Source: Thermolongibacillus altinsuensis
GTDB lineage: Bacteria; Bacillota; Bacilli; Bacillales; Anoxybacillaceae
NCBI RefSeq assembly: GCF_004341205.1
Contig: NZ_SLUL01000005.1
Span: 124,001 to 188,000, forward strand
Direction of reading: 5' to 3'
Length of the DNA stretch: 64,000 bases
Both the position numbers and the translations under genes were made by a program. Each line of letters starts with the position of its first letter. Position 1 is the stretch's first letter. The notes below the pieces were generated by a model. That model searched no databases. It saw only the letters and a list, made by a program, of their open reading frames with translations, and had not been told where the DNA came from. Positions 37,534 to 45,478 of this stretch are shown one piece after another.

Positions 37534-38199
37534 ATGAACGATTTAGAGAGAAGCGAAGGAACAGAAAAAAAGAATAGCAAAATTCTGTGGTTTTTGTTCG
37601 TCGTTTTCATTCCTCTTTTGTTTGCCATTTCAGTAGCTTTGCTTATTTTAACGTTTTCAGGTGTGAACGTATTTGAAGAAGGAAAAAAATACGGCCAAAA
37701 AATTCCGTTCGTTTCGCAATTTATTCCTGGAACAGAAGCAAATACGATGAAGCAATTGCAAGAAGAAATTGTTCAATTAAAAGCAACGATTGTAGAAAAA
37801 GATAAAGAGATCGAACAAGTAAACCAATCATTAGAAGAGAAACAAAAAGAAATTGATGCGCTTAAACAAGAAATTGCTCGCTTAAATGCAGAAAAAGAGC
37901 AACTAGGAAATGAAAGCGGAACGCAATCAGAAACAACGCAACAAACAGAAACGAAACAAGCAGAAATGAAACAAACAGAAACGCCACAGCAAACCATGCG
38001 CGACATTATTAAAATGTATGAAACGATGTCACCGCGCAAAGCAGCCGAAATCATTTCACAAATGTCTGAGCAAGAAGCCGTTAATCTTTTATCGCGTTTA
38101 AAAAGCGATAAAGTGGCAGCGATTTTAGAAAAAATGGATGCGGCAAGTGCCGCGAAATATACGAGTTTACTAGCGAAAAAAGCCGCGAACACACCGTGA
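37534..38199 (+). CDS. ylxF: YlxF/MotE-like membrane protein
   Basis: The 221-residue protein has one membrane helix (about 16-40, WFLFVVFIPLLFAISVALLI). A coiled coil follows (about 70-125), then a Gln/Thr/Glu-rich linker with recurrent QTET. The C-terminal MgtE N-like domain (about 150-215, MSPRKAAEIISQMSEQEAVN) is FliG-like in fold. This architecture matches YlxF of Bacillus and MotE of alpha-proteobacteria. The ATG at 37534 is favoured because the GTG at 37525 lies in the AGGTGAG ribosome-binding site. Confidence 0.87.
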   Translation: MNDLERSEGTEKKNSKILWFLFVVFIPLLFAISVALLILTFSGVNVFEEGKKYGQKIPFVSQFIPGTEANTMKQLQEEIVQLKATIVEKDKEIEQVNQSLEEKQKEIDALKQEIARLNAEKEQLGNESGTQSETTQQTETKQAEMKQTETPQQTMRDIIKMYETMSPRKAAEIISQMSEQEAVNLLSRLKSDKVAAILEKMDAASAAKYTSLLAKKAANTP

Positions 38200-38213
38200 A
38201 AGGAGGTGAAAGT

Positions 38214-39464
38214 ATGAAAGTCGGTATGCTTTATCAACCGATGAATCTCCCCATTCAAAGTCAGAAGAGAGTTGAAAATCGAGAGCCGAACAGCAATGTA
38301 GAGAATTTCTTTCAGCAGCTTTTATTACAAGCGCAAGAGAAAACTTCGGATCGTTTAGTCGTGAATCAAGATGAAAGTACAAACGCATTAGAACAGCTTT
38401 TGTCTGTGCTGAATGAAGCTGATGAAGCGGACAAAGATCATTTATTTAACCCTGAATTATTTCCATTCATAATGGAGAACTTACCAAAAAATTTAATCGA
38501 AAAAATAGCTGAACAACTGCCATTAGGACAAACGTTTTCTCCGAAATCAGAGATTTCGGAGCAGAAACAAGCAATCCTTACGTTATTGACTCTTTTTCAA
38601 CAAGGACAAGCTTCCGTAGGTGAAATGGATGAACAGACTACAACCAAAGTAAAACAACAATTGGAAGCTGTGATCCAGAGGCATTCATCTATGGAAGAGC
38701 CGAATGCAATGGAACTCATTCGTGAGTTTCTTGTAAAGTTAAAGAACAATAAAGATCACCATTTTAGTGAACTCCTATTTGCGGAGAGAGTAGTACTTAG
38801 CAAAGGAACAAAAGGATCAGCAGAAACATTAAGAAATTTATTGCATGCGAACAGCTATGCCGTTCAGCATCAGTTCAAGAATGTAATCAATCAATCCAAA
38901 ACAAATTTGTTAGAAAATGCTTCGCTAAAAAATGAAACCAATGGTCAAATGTTGACAGACTACGGGATGTTAACAAATTTTGCTCAATCAGAAAAAGCGC
39001 CTGCTATTTCTTTAAATGAATCAGCTCCAAAAACTGTGATGAGTCAGCAATTTGTTCAGCAATTCATGCAGATTATGCAAACAAGTAAATTTACTCGATT
39101 AGGAAATGGACAATCACAACTTATCGTCCGTCTGCACCCGGAGCATTTGGGTTCGTTAACGATTAAACTTGTTGAAGAAAAAGGCGAATTAACGGCAAAA
39201 ATCATTGCTTCAACAGCGTCGGCCAAAGAGTTAATAGAAGCGAACATCCAGCAAATTCGCCATGTAATTCCAACTCAAAATATAATCATAGAAAAGTTTG
39301 ATGTGTTTACGCAACAGCCGTTTGAGCAAACATTTTATAACCAGCAGCAGGAGCGACGAGAACAAAGACAGGCTCATGATCACCAAAAAGATCGCTCCAA
39401 CAAAGAAAATGACCGTACATTTACGATTGACTTTGAAGAAGAACTATTAAATTTAAAAGCGTAG
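38214..39464 (+). CDS. fliK: Flagellar hook-length control protein FliK
   Basis: FliK is secreted and measures the hook, then switches export specificity through FlhB. The 416-residue protein has a long, variable, Gln/Asn-rich N-terminal part. A conserved C-terminal hook domain lies at about 285-380 (LIVRLHPEHLGSLTIKLVEE, then GELTAKIIASTASAKEL), with a charged tail. The ATG at 38214 has the ideal AAAGGAGGTG site upstream. Confidence 0.93.
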   Translation: MKVGMLYQPMNLPIQSQKRVENREPNSNVENFFQQLLLQAQEKTSDRLVVNQDESTNALEQLLSVLNEADEADKDHLFNPELFPFIMENLPKNLIEKIAEQLPLGQTFSPKSEISEQKQAILTLLTLFQQGQASVGEMDEQTTTKVKQQLEAVIQRHSSMEEPNAMELIREFLVKLKNNKDHHFSELLFAERVVLSKGTKGSAETLRNLLHANSYAVQHQFKNVINQSKTNLLENASLKNETNGQMLTDYGMLTNFAQSEKAPAISLNESAPKTVMSQQFVQQFMQIMQTSKFTRLGNGQSQLIVRLHPEHLGSLTIKLVEEKGELTAKIIASTASAKELIEANIQQIRHVIPTQNIIIEKFDVFTQQPFEQTFYNQQQERREQRQAHDHQKDRSNKENDRTFTIDFEEELLNLKA

Positions 39465-39476
39465 GGGAGTTTAGAT

Positions 39477-39941
39477 ATGTCAAATACGATTGATCCAAGC
39501 TTACTGTTATCCAATTACAAGCCACCTGAAAGAAAAACAGGCAGTCAAATTTTAGGGAAAGATGATTTTTTGAAAATTTTATTGGTTCAACTGCAAAATC
39601 AGGATCCTTTGAATCCTTTAGAGGACAAGGAGTTTATTGCCCAGATGGCAAATTTCTCTACGCTTGAGCAAATGGTAAACATGACAACCATGTTAGAAAA
39701 GTTTATTCAATCACAAAATAGAAACTTAGTTTTACAATATAGCGAATTAATAGGCAAGGAAGTTCAATGGGAGAAGACAGAAGTGGACGAAAGTGGGCAA
39801 GAAGTGACTACAACGATGAGCGGCATTGTCAAATCGGTTTTACAAAAAAATAATGAGATTGTTCTTGAACTTGAAGATGGAACTACCGTTTCAAGCAATC
39901 TAATCACAAAAGTATCTGTACCGACAGCAGAGGAGGCGTAA
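39477..39941 (+). CDS. flgD: Flagellar hook assembly (capping) protein FlgD
   Basis: FlgD is the scaffold cap for hook polymerisation. The 154-residue product carries the conserved N-terminal motif GKDDFLKILLVQLQNQDPLN and EFIAQMANFSTLEQM. The C-terminal part is short (a single small beta domain about 95-150), as in B. subtilis FlgD. It starts 12 bases after fliK. Confidence 0.95.
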   Translation: MSNTIDPSLLLSNYKPPERKTGSQILGKDDFLKILLVQLQNQDPLNPLEDKEFIAQMANFSTLEQMVNMTTMLEKFIQSQNRNLVLQYSELIGKEVQWEKTEVDESGQEVTTTMSGIVKSVLQKNNEIVLELEDGTTVSSNLITKVSVPTAEEA

Positions 39942-39946
39942 GTCTA

Positions 39947-40321
39947 ATGAATAATGGCGTAATGAAAATCGGTCGCCATTTCCAGACACAAGCAGCCTTC
40001 TCAAATAAACCGTCGACTCATTTGACCACATCCTTTAAGGATGTGCTTGTACAGGAACAAAACCGTCCTCTAAAAATTAGCAAACATGCCCAGCAACGAT
40101 TGGCGGAAAGAAATATTCATATTGATACAGAGCAATGGATGCAAATTCAAAAGCGCGTGTGGGAGGCAAAGCAAAAAGGAATTAACGAGTCGCTTGTGTT
40201 AACAAATGAAGCGGCGCTCATCGTAAGCGCTAAAAACAACACCGTGATCACAGCCATGAATCGCGAAGAGGCCAAGTCGCAAATTTTTACAAATATTAGT
40301 GGAACGATTTTACTCGACTAA
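39947..40321 (+). CDS. TIGR02530-type flagellar operon protein
   Basis: This 124-residue protein matches the small uncharacterised family found between flgD and flgE in many Firmicute flagellar operons. The conserved core is ISKHAQQRLAERNI at about 44-57, then NEAALIVSAKNNTVITAMNR, then IFTNISGTILLD at the C-terminus. It has no signal peptide and no membrane helix. A role with hook export or the hook cap is inferred from position only. The ATG follows GAGGAGGCG. Confidence 0.85.
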   Translation: MNNGVMKIGRHFQTQAAFSNKPSTHLTTSFKDVLVQEQNRPLKISKHAQQRLAERNIHIDTEQWMQIQKRVWEAKQKGINESLVLTNEAALIVSAKNNTVITAMNREEAKSQIFTNISGTILLD

Positions 40322-40400
40322 CAAGCTGGACCACATTTGTGGAGGCTTACATGCTGCCGACTGACCGACGCAGCAAAAAATGGAAAGGGAGAGGAATGCT

Positions 40401-41417
40401 ATGCTACGCTCAATGTATTCTGGTATTGGCGGAATGAAAAACTTCCAAGTGAAGTTGGATGTAATCGGCAATAACATTGCGAACGTGAACACGTATGGGT
40501 TTAAGAAAGGTCGTGTGATATTTCAAGATTTATTTAACCAAACGATTTCTGGAGCAAGTGCACCAAGTCAGGGACGTGGAGGAACGAATCCACGCCAAGT
40601 TGGTTTAGGCTCGCAATTAGCGGCAATTGACACGATTCATACTCAGGGAAGTTTACAAACAACAGGTCGAATCTTGGATTTATCAATTTCTGGGGATGGT
40701 TTCTTCCAAGTTGCTGAATCCAATAATCCTGCTTCACCATTTACTACTCAACCATTTTTTACACGGGCAGGAAACTTCTATCTAGATAAAGACGGGTATT
40801 TAGTAACGAGTGAAGGTTATTATGTTGTTGGATTTGCTGCGTATGCTCAAGGTAATTATGATCCGGACGGTGGCGGTGCAATTCAACAAATTAATAATGT
40901 TACGTTAAGCCCAATGCCATCAGACATTGATCCAAATAAATTTAATTTTACTACTAATCCTCCGACATATACGGGGGGGACTGCAAATATTAGTAATCCA
41001 ACTGGTGCAACATTTTCTGTGGCGAATGCAAATGTTCAATACAAACCAATTAAAATTCCGACTGATGCCAAAAGCATGAGCATCGGTCAAGACGGAACCA
41101 TCACATACGTAGACCAATTCGGAACACTTAGATGGGCTGGACAGCTTGTGTTAGCTAAGTTTGCTAATAATGGCGGATTAGAAAAAGCAGGGGCAAACTT
41201 GTATAAAGATACACCAAACTCTGGTGCACCAACTTTAAACTTTGCTGGTGCGTCAGGTCTTGGTACGATCCAATCTGGTGCTCTTGAAATGTCCAATGTC
41301 GATTTAGCAGAAGAATTTACCGAAATGATTGTCGCACAACGCGGTTTCCAGGCGAATACGCGCATCATTACAACATCTGATGAGATTTTACAAGAGCTTG
41401 TAAACTTGAAGAAATAA
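40401..41417 (+). CDS. flgE: Flagellar hook protein FlgE
   Basis: FlgE builds the hook. The 338-residue protein starts MLRSMYSGIGGMKNFQ with the rod/hook motif DVIGNNIANVNTYGFKKGR. The TTGRILDLSISGDGFFQV segment is typical of FlgE/F/G. The C-terminal motif SNVDLAEEFTEMIVAQRGFQ completes the coiled-coil pair. The central variable domain is short. The ATG at 40401 follows AAAGGGAGAGG; an earlier in-frame ATG at 40380 lacks such a site. Confidence 0.95.
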   Translation: MLRSMYSGIGGMKNFQVKLDVIGNNIANVNTYGFKKGRVIFQDLFNQTISGASAPSQGRGGTNPRQVGLGSQLAAIDTIHTQGSLQTTGRILDLSISGDGFFQVAESNNPASPFTTQPFFTRAGNFYLDKDGYLVTSEGYYVVGFAAYAQGNYDPDGGGAIQQINNVTLSPMPSDIDPNKFNFTTNPPTYTGGTANISNPTGATFSVANANVQYKPIKIPTDAKSMSIGQDGTITYVDQFGTLRWAGQLVLAKFANNGGLEKAGANLYKDTPNSGAPTLNFAGASGLGTIQSGALEMSNVDLAEEFTEMIVAQRGFQANTRIITTSDEILQELVNLKK

Positions 41418-41433
41418 CGGATAAAGGAGGGAA

Positions 41434-41458
41434 GGGTACTAGATTCCGTCTAGTACCC
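41434..41458 (+). promoter_or_regulatory. Hairpin between Shine-Dalgarno and start codon of swrD
   Basis: GGGTACTAGA (41434-41443) and TCTAGTACCC (41449-41458) form a perfect 10-bp stem with a 5-base loop TTCCG. The only good ribosome-binding sequence, AAAGGAGGG (41423-41431), lies upstream of the hairpin. The ATG lies downstream at 41470. Folding would bring the two to about 14 bases apart. Confidence 0.75.
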
Positions 41459-41469
41459 ATACATACATA

Positions 41470-41694
41470 ATGATTACATTAACGCGTTTAAACGGCAAAA
41501 CATTTGCATTGAATGCGATTTACATAGAACAAGTAGAAGCATTTCCAGATACGACGATTACGTTGACGAATGGTAAAAAGTTTGTCGTTCGCGAGTCGGT
41601 CGAAGAGGTTATGGCATTAGTGAGGGAGTTCTATCGAAGCATTTCTGTTTTCGGAGTAAATCAGGACGCGGAGGGAGCCGACGTTGAAAGATAA
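41470..41694 (+). CDS. swrD: Swarming motility protein SwrD (YlzI, FlbD family)
   Basis: SwrD raises flagellar motor power and is needed for swarming in B. subtilis. The 74-residue product begins MITLTRLNGKTFALNAIYIE and contains DTTITLTNGKKFVVRESVEE, the FlbD family core. It sits between flgE and fliL as in B. subtilis. Translation initiation looks unusual because a stable hairpin separates the Shine-Dalgarno sequence from the ATG. Confidence 0.93.
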   Translation: MITLTRLNGKTFALNAIYIEQVEAFPDTTITLTNGKKFVVRESVEEVMALVREFYRSISVFGVNQDAEGADVER

Positions 41695-42112
41695 TAAATT
41701 GTTAAAAATGATGCTGATTATCATGATTGTGATTACACTTGTCAGCGTTGTTGCGCTCGTTGTTATCATGAATTTTAAGGGGAAAGAAGATTCGGGCGAG
41801 CCGACGGCCGACGAAATTGTTGCGAGTTCGTTCGACATTCCTGAAATGACGACGAATTTAATGGACGACCATTTCGTGAAAATCGCCTTTAAAATTCAAA
41901 CCGACAGCGAAAAAGCAAGAGAAGAAGCAGAAAAGCGCGATTTTCAAATTAAAAGCATTATCATCGAAGAATTGTCTGAAATGAAATCGGAAGAGTTTAA
42001 AGGAAAACAAGGAAAACTTCTACTTGAAAAAAAATTGCAAGAGCGAATTAACCAGTTGATGCAAGAAGGAAAAGTTGAAAAAATTTATATAACCTCCTTT
42101 ATTCTCCAATAA
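41684..42112 (+). CDS. fliL: Flagellar basal body-associated protein FliL
   Basis: FliL is a single-pass membrane protein that supports the stators. The 142-residue product has a membrane helix at about 7-29 (LKMMLIIMIVITLVSVVALV). The periplasmic-side FliL domain ends in IYITSFILQ. The start is a TTG at 41684, six bases after GGAGGGAG, overlapping swrD by 11 bases. Confidence 0.93.
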   Translation: MKDNKLLKMMLIIMIVITLVSVVALVVIMNFKGKEDSGEPTADEIVASSFDIPEMTTNLMDDHFVKIAFKIQTDSEKAREEAEKRDFQIKSIIIEELSEMKSEEFKGKQGKLLLEKKLQERINQLMQEGKVEKIYITSFILQ

Positions 42113-42145
42113 GTAATGGAGTAAACGGAGTAGGAGGTGAGAAAT

Positions 42146-43144
42146 TTGTCGGGAGAAGTATTGTCACAAAGCGAAATAGATGCTTTATTAGCGGCGCTGT
42201 CAACTGGAGAAATGAGCGCTGATGAGCTGAAAAAAGAAGAAGCAACGAAAAAGGTGAAAGTATACGATTTTAAACGGGCGCTGCGCTTCTCAAAAGATCA
42301 AATTCGCAGTTTAACGCGTATTCATGAAAATTTCGCGCGGTTATTAACGACGTTTTTTTCAGCGCAATTGCGCACGTATGTGCAAATTTCTGTTGCTTCT
42401 GCTGATCAATTGCCATATGAAGAATTTATTCGTTCGATTCCGAAAATGACCATTTTAAACGTGTTTGAGGTGCCGCCGCTCGATGGACGGATTTTATTGG
42501 AGGTTAACCCGAACATCGCTTATGCGATGCTCGACCGCATGTTAGGCGGGAGGGGGACGAGCATTAATAAAGTTGACAATTTAACGGAAATTGAAACGAA
42601 AATCATGACCAATTTGTTTGAAAAGGCATTTAGCCATTTGCGTGACGCTTGGGAATCCATTGCGGAAATCGATCCAATTTTAACGGATTTTGAAGTGAAT
42701 CCGCAGTTTTTGCAGATGGTTTCGCCGAATGATACAGTCGTTGTCATTTCGTTAAACACGCAAATTGCGGATAGCAGCGGAATGATTAATATTTGTATTC
42801 CGTATGTTGTTCTAGAGCCAATTATTCCAAGGCTTTCCGTGCATTATTGGATGCAAACGCAAAAAAAAGAGCGTGAACCGCAAGAAGTACAAGCGTTAGA
42901 AAAACGATTAAAACGAGCGCACGTTCCTGTTATTGCTGAACTCGGAACTGCAACCATTACCATTCAAGAATTTTTACAGCTGGGAGTTGGAGATGTGATT
43001 CAACTAGATCAAACGATTCATGAACCGTTAGTAGTGAAAATCGGGGAAGTGCCGAAGTTTACTGGGCAACCTGGTAAAATGCATAAGCGCTTGGCGGTGC
43101 AAATTTTAGATACTATAAAGGGGGGAGAAGACGATGATGAGTGA
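42146..43144 (+). CDS. fliM: Flagellar motor switch protein FliM
   Basis: FliM is the C-ring subunit that binds phosphorylated CheY. The 332-residue protein has the N-terminal CheY-P-binding peptide EVLSQSEIDALLAAL (about 4-18), a CheC-like middle domain, and a C-terminal SpoA domain (about 255-325). The TTG at 42146 gives MSGEVLSQ as in B. subtilis. The GTG at 42137 lies in the GGAGGTG ribosome-binding site. It overlaps fliY by 11 bases. Confidence 0.95.
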   Translation: MSGEVLSQSEIDALLAALSTGEMSADELKKEEATKKVKVYDFKRALRFSKDQIRSLTRIHENFARLLTTFFSAQLRTYVQISVASADQLPYEEFIRSIPKMTILNVFEVPPLDGRILLEVNPNIAYAMLDRMLGGRGTSINKVDNLTEIETKIMTNLFEKAFSHLRDAWESIAEIDPILTDFEVNPQFLQMVSPNDTVVVISLNTQIADSSGMINICIPYVVLEPIIPRLSVHYWMQTQKKEREPQEVQALEKRLKRAHVPVIAELGTATITIQEFLQLGVGDVIQLDQTIHEPLVVKIGEVPKFTGQPGKMHKRLAVQILDTIKGGEDDDE

Positions 43145-44405
43145 TGATATGTTATCACAAGATGAAATTGATGCATTGTTGCGTGGAATTGATGAAGAAC
43201 CTGTTCCGTCTAGCACATTAGCAATTGATGAAGTATTAACGCCAATTGAGCAAGATGCTATTGGCGAGATCGGGAATATTTCGTTTGGTAGTTCAGCGAC
43301 GGCGTTGTCGATGCTATTAAATCAAAAAGTCGAAATTACGACGCCAAGCGTATCACTCATCGAACGTGATCGTGTTGTTGAAGAATTTCCGCATCCGTAT
43401 GTCGCCGTTCAAGTCAATTATACAGAAGGTTTTTTAGGAACAAATTTACTTGTTATTAAGCAAGAAGACGCATCGATTATTGCCGATTTAATGTTGGGCG
43501 GGGACGGAAAAAATCCTTCTGACGTTCTGGGAGAAATTCAGTTGAGCGCTGTTCAAGAAGCGATGAATCAAATGATGGGCTCAGCGGCGACATCGATGTC
43601 GACGGTCTTTAATAAAAAAGTCGATATTTCGCCACCGACGCTGCACTTGCTGGATTTAAAAGAAGGGGAAGGATTAGAGCATTTACCGACGGAAGATGTG
43701 CTAGTGAAAGTATCGTTTCGTTTAAAGATTGGCGAATTAATCGACTCAAGCATTATGCAACTGTTGCCGGTTGATTTTGCGAAAGAATTAGTCCAAAATT
43801 TGCTTAATCCGCCTAGTACAAATGAATCAACATCGGCTACAATGAATATGAGCAATCATACACAATCGGAACAGCGTTCATCTTCGAATGAGTCACCGCA
43901 ATCGATGGGTTCAACGCATTCAGCCGGTTATGAGCAACCGAGCACTCAATCAACGAACACTCAATCAACGAACACTCAATCAACGAACACTCAATCAACG
44001 AACACTCAATCAACGAATACTCAATCAACGAGCACTCAACAAGGTCCGCATCATTTTGGCATGGGTGCGGCAACCAATCAGCCGGTGAACATTCAACCAG
44101 CGGCTTTTGCAAGTTTTGAGCCGATGCCTTTACAGGAAACAGAAGCAAGAAATTTGAACATGCTTTTAGACATTCCGCTGCAAGTGACAGTGGAACTTGG
44201 ACGAACGAAGCGGTCTGTGCAAGAGATTTTAAATCTATCTGCTGGCTCGATTATTGAACTTGATAAGCTAGCTGGTGAACCGGTCGACATTTTAGTCAAT
44301 AATAAGCTCATTGCCAAAGGTGAGGTCGTTGTTATTGATGAAAACTTTGGGGTTCGTGTCACGAACATTATTAGCCCAAGCGATCGTTTGAACAAATTAA
44401 GATAG
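43134..44405 (+). CDS. fliY: Flagellar switch protein/CheY-P phosphatase FliY
   Basis: FliY is a C-ring component that also dephosphorylates CheY-P. The 423-residue protein has an N-terminal targeting peptide (DMLSQDEIDALLRG) and a CheC-like phosphatase domain with two active-site segments (DAIGEIGNISFGSSATALS and VQEAMNQMMGSAATSMS). A Ser/Thr/Gln/Asn linker follows (about 225-315), and a C-terminal FliN-type SpoA domain (about 340-420). The linker contains the repeat STNTQ encoded by a 15-bp minisatellite. Confidence 0.95.
   Translation: MMSDDMLSQDEIDALLRGIDEEPVPSSTLAIDEVLTPIEQDAIGEIGNISFGSSATALSMLLNQKVEITTPSVSLIERDRVVEEFPHPYVAVQVNYTEGFLGTNLLVIKQEDASIIADLMLGGDGKNPSDVLGEIQLSAVQEAMNQMMGSAATSMSTVFNKKVDISPPTLHLLDLKEGEGLEHLPTEDVLVKVSFRLKIGELIDSSIMQLLPVDFAKELVQNLLNPPSTNESTSATMNMSNHTQSEQRSSSNESPQSMGSTHSAGYEQPSTQSTNTQSTNTQSTNTQSTNTQSTNTQSTSTQQGPHHFGMGAATNQPVNIQPAAFASFEPMPLQETEARNLNMLLDIPLQVTVELGRTKRSVQEILNLSAGSIIELDKLAGEPVDILVNNKLIAKGEVVVIDENFGVRVTNIISPSDRLNKLR
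43941..44040 (+). repeat. 15-bp minisatellite inside fliY
   Basis: Six complete units of AACACTCAATCAACG and a partial seventh follow each other at 43941-44030. Variants occur only in the first unit (AGC), the sixth (AAT) and the partial seventh (AGC). The unit length is a multiple of three, so copy-number change would alter the linker length by five residues without a frameshift. It encodes STNTQ repeats. Confidence 0.95.
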
Positions 44406-44430
44406 ATAGATTTTTTGGGAGGTTTGGAGA

Positions 44431-44790
44431 ATGGCGAGAATTTTAGTGGTGGATGATGCCGCATTTATGAGAATGATGATTAAAGATATTTTAACAAAAA
44501 ATGGTCACGAAGTTGTTGCTGAGGCGGCGGACGGATTGCAAGCGATTGAATATTATAAAGAATTTCGCCCTGACTTAGTCACAATGGATATTACCATGCC
44601 GGAAATGGATGGAATTACGGCGCTAAAGGAAATCAAAAAAATCGATAGCAATGCAAAAGTCATTATGTGCTCAGCGATGGGGCAACAAGCAATGGTGATC
44701 GATGCAATTCAAGCAGGTGCGAAAGATTTTATCGTCAAACCGTTTCAAGCGGATCGTGTCATTGAAGCCATTAATAAAACACTCGGATAA
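44431..44790 (+). CDS. cheY: Chemotaxis response regulator CheY
   Basis: CheY-P binds FliM and FliY to control the motor. The 119-residue receiver domain has the acidic pair in VVDDAAFM, phosphoacceptor Asp53 (TMDITMPEMDG), Ser81 and Lys103 (IVKPF). There is no output domain. A GGGAGGTTTGGAG site precedes the ATG. It lies directly after fliY, the phosphatase that acts on it. Confidence 0.96.
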   Translation: MARILVVDDAAFMRMMIKDILTKNGHEVVAEAADGLQAIEYYKEFRPDLVTMDITMPEMDGITALKEIKKIDSNAKVIMCSAMGQQAMVIDAIQAGAKDFIVKPFQADRVIEAINKTLG

Positions 44791-44812
44791 CGAAATTAGA
44801 GGTGGAGCCATA

Positions 44813-45478
44813 TTGCGTCGTTTGTGCATCATTTTTGTCTCTATTTTGATCTGCGCATTCGCTGTTCTGCAAGCAGGCATGCCTGCTTTTGCAGAACAGT
44901 CAAGAAGTGTAAAAGAATGTCTTGAACATCCTGAAAAATGTAAAAATGAAACACTTCCCGATCAAGAGAGAGGAGATTCACCTGTAGCGCAAGGTCAATC
45001 CCCTTTCTCTGTTTGGGATTTTTTTAAGATGATTTTGGCGACGATTTTTATTCTCTTTTTAATTTATACCCTTTTAAAGTGGATGAACAGCCGCAGTCGT
45101 TTTTATCAACAGCGGCGGGGATTGGTTGAGCATTTAGGCGGGACGAGTTTAGGAACGAATCGTTCCGTTCAGCTTATTAAGGTTGGAAATCGCATACTTG
45201 TGGTCGGTGTTGGAGAATCCATTCACCTTTTAAAAGAAATTGATGACGAAAATGAAGTGAAAGAGATTTTAGCAGAGTATAATGCACGGCTCGATCAATT
45301 AATCGAACCAAATCAATGGCTGCAAAAAATTGGGGTGTGGTTTAAGAAGGAACAGAGAAAGGAACAAAATGTTGAATCGTTCCGACAATTGTTAAGCCAT
45401 CAACTGCAACAATTGTCGCAAGAGCGAAAAAAAGCATTAGCAGAGCTTGAAAAGAAAGGGACAACAACCGATGAATGA
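44813..45478 (+). CDS. fliO: Flagellar biosynthetic protein FliO (FliZ)
   Basis: FliO assists assembly of the FliP ring of the export gate. The 221-residue product has a likely N-terminal signal sequence ([20 protein letters not shown], cleavage expected near AFA-EQ). A membrane helix lies at about 68-88 ([20 protein letters not shown]), followed by a cytoplasmic FliO domain. The TTG at 44813 follows GAGGTGGAG. A longer frame from 44702 overlaps cheY and is rejected. The signal sequence is encoded by a strong inverted repeat. Confidence 0.88.
   Translation: MRRLCIIFVSILICAFAVLQAGMPAFAEQSRSVKECLEHPEKCKNETLPDQERGDSPVAQGQSPFSVWDFFKMILATIFILFLIYTLLKWMNSRSRFYQQRRGLVEHLGGTSLGTNRSVQLIKVGNRILVVGVGESIHLLKEIDDENEVKEILAEYNARLDQLIEPNQWLQKIGVWFKKEQRKEQNVESFRQLLSHQLQQLSQERKKALAELEKKGTTTDE
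44862..44899 (+). repeat. Inverted repeat in the fliO signal-peptide coding region
   Basis: CTGTTCTGCAAGCAGGC (44862-44878) is complementary to the downstream GCCTGCTTTTGCAGAACAG (44881-44899), except for two extra T. The centre GGCATGCC is itself a palindrome. The resulting hairpin would form in the mRNA shortly after the fliO start. Confidence 0.85.

Noticed and set aside
43837-44148. Long open frames on the minus strand and in another + frame across the fliY repeat
   Set aside because: The 15-bp repeat has a length divisible by three, so every frame reads as a repeated pentapeptide without stops. These are by-products of the minisatellite, not genes.
44702-44812. Longer N-terminus for fliO starting within cheY
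   Set aside because: It would overlap cheY by about 90 bases and hide the signal peptide. The TTG at 44813 has a GAGGTGGAG site and gives a normal exported N-terminus.
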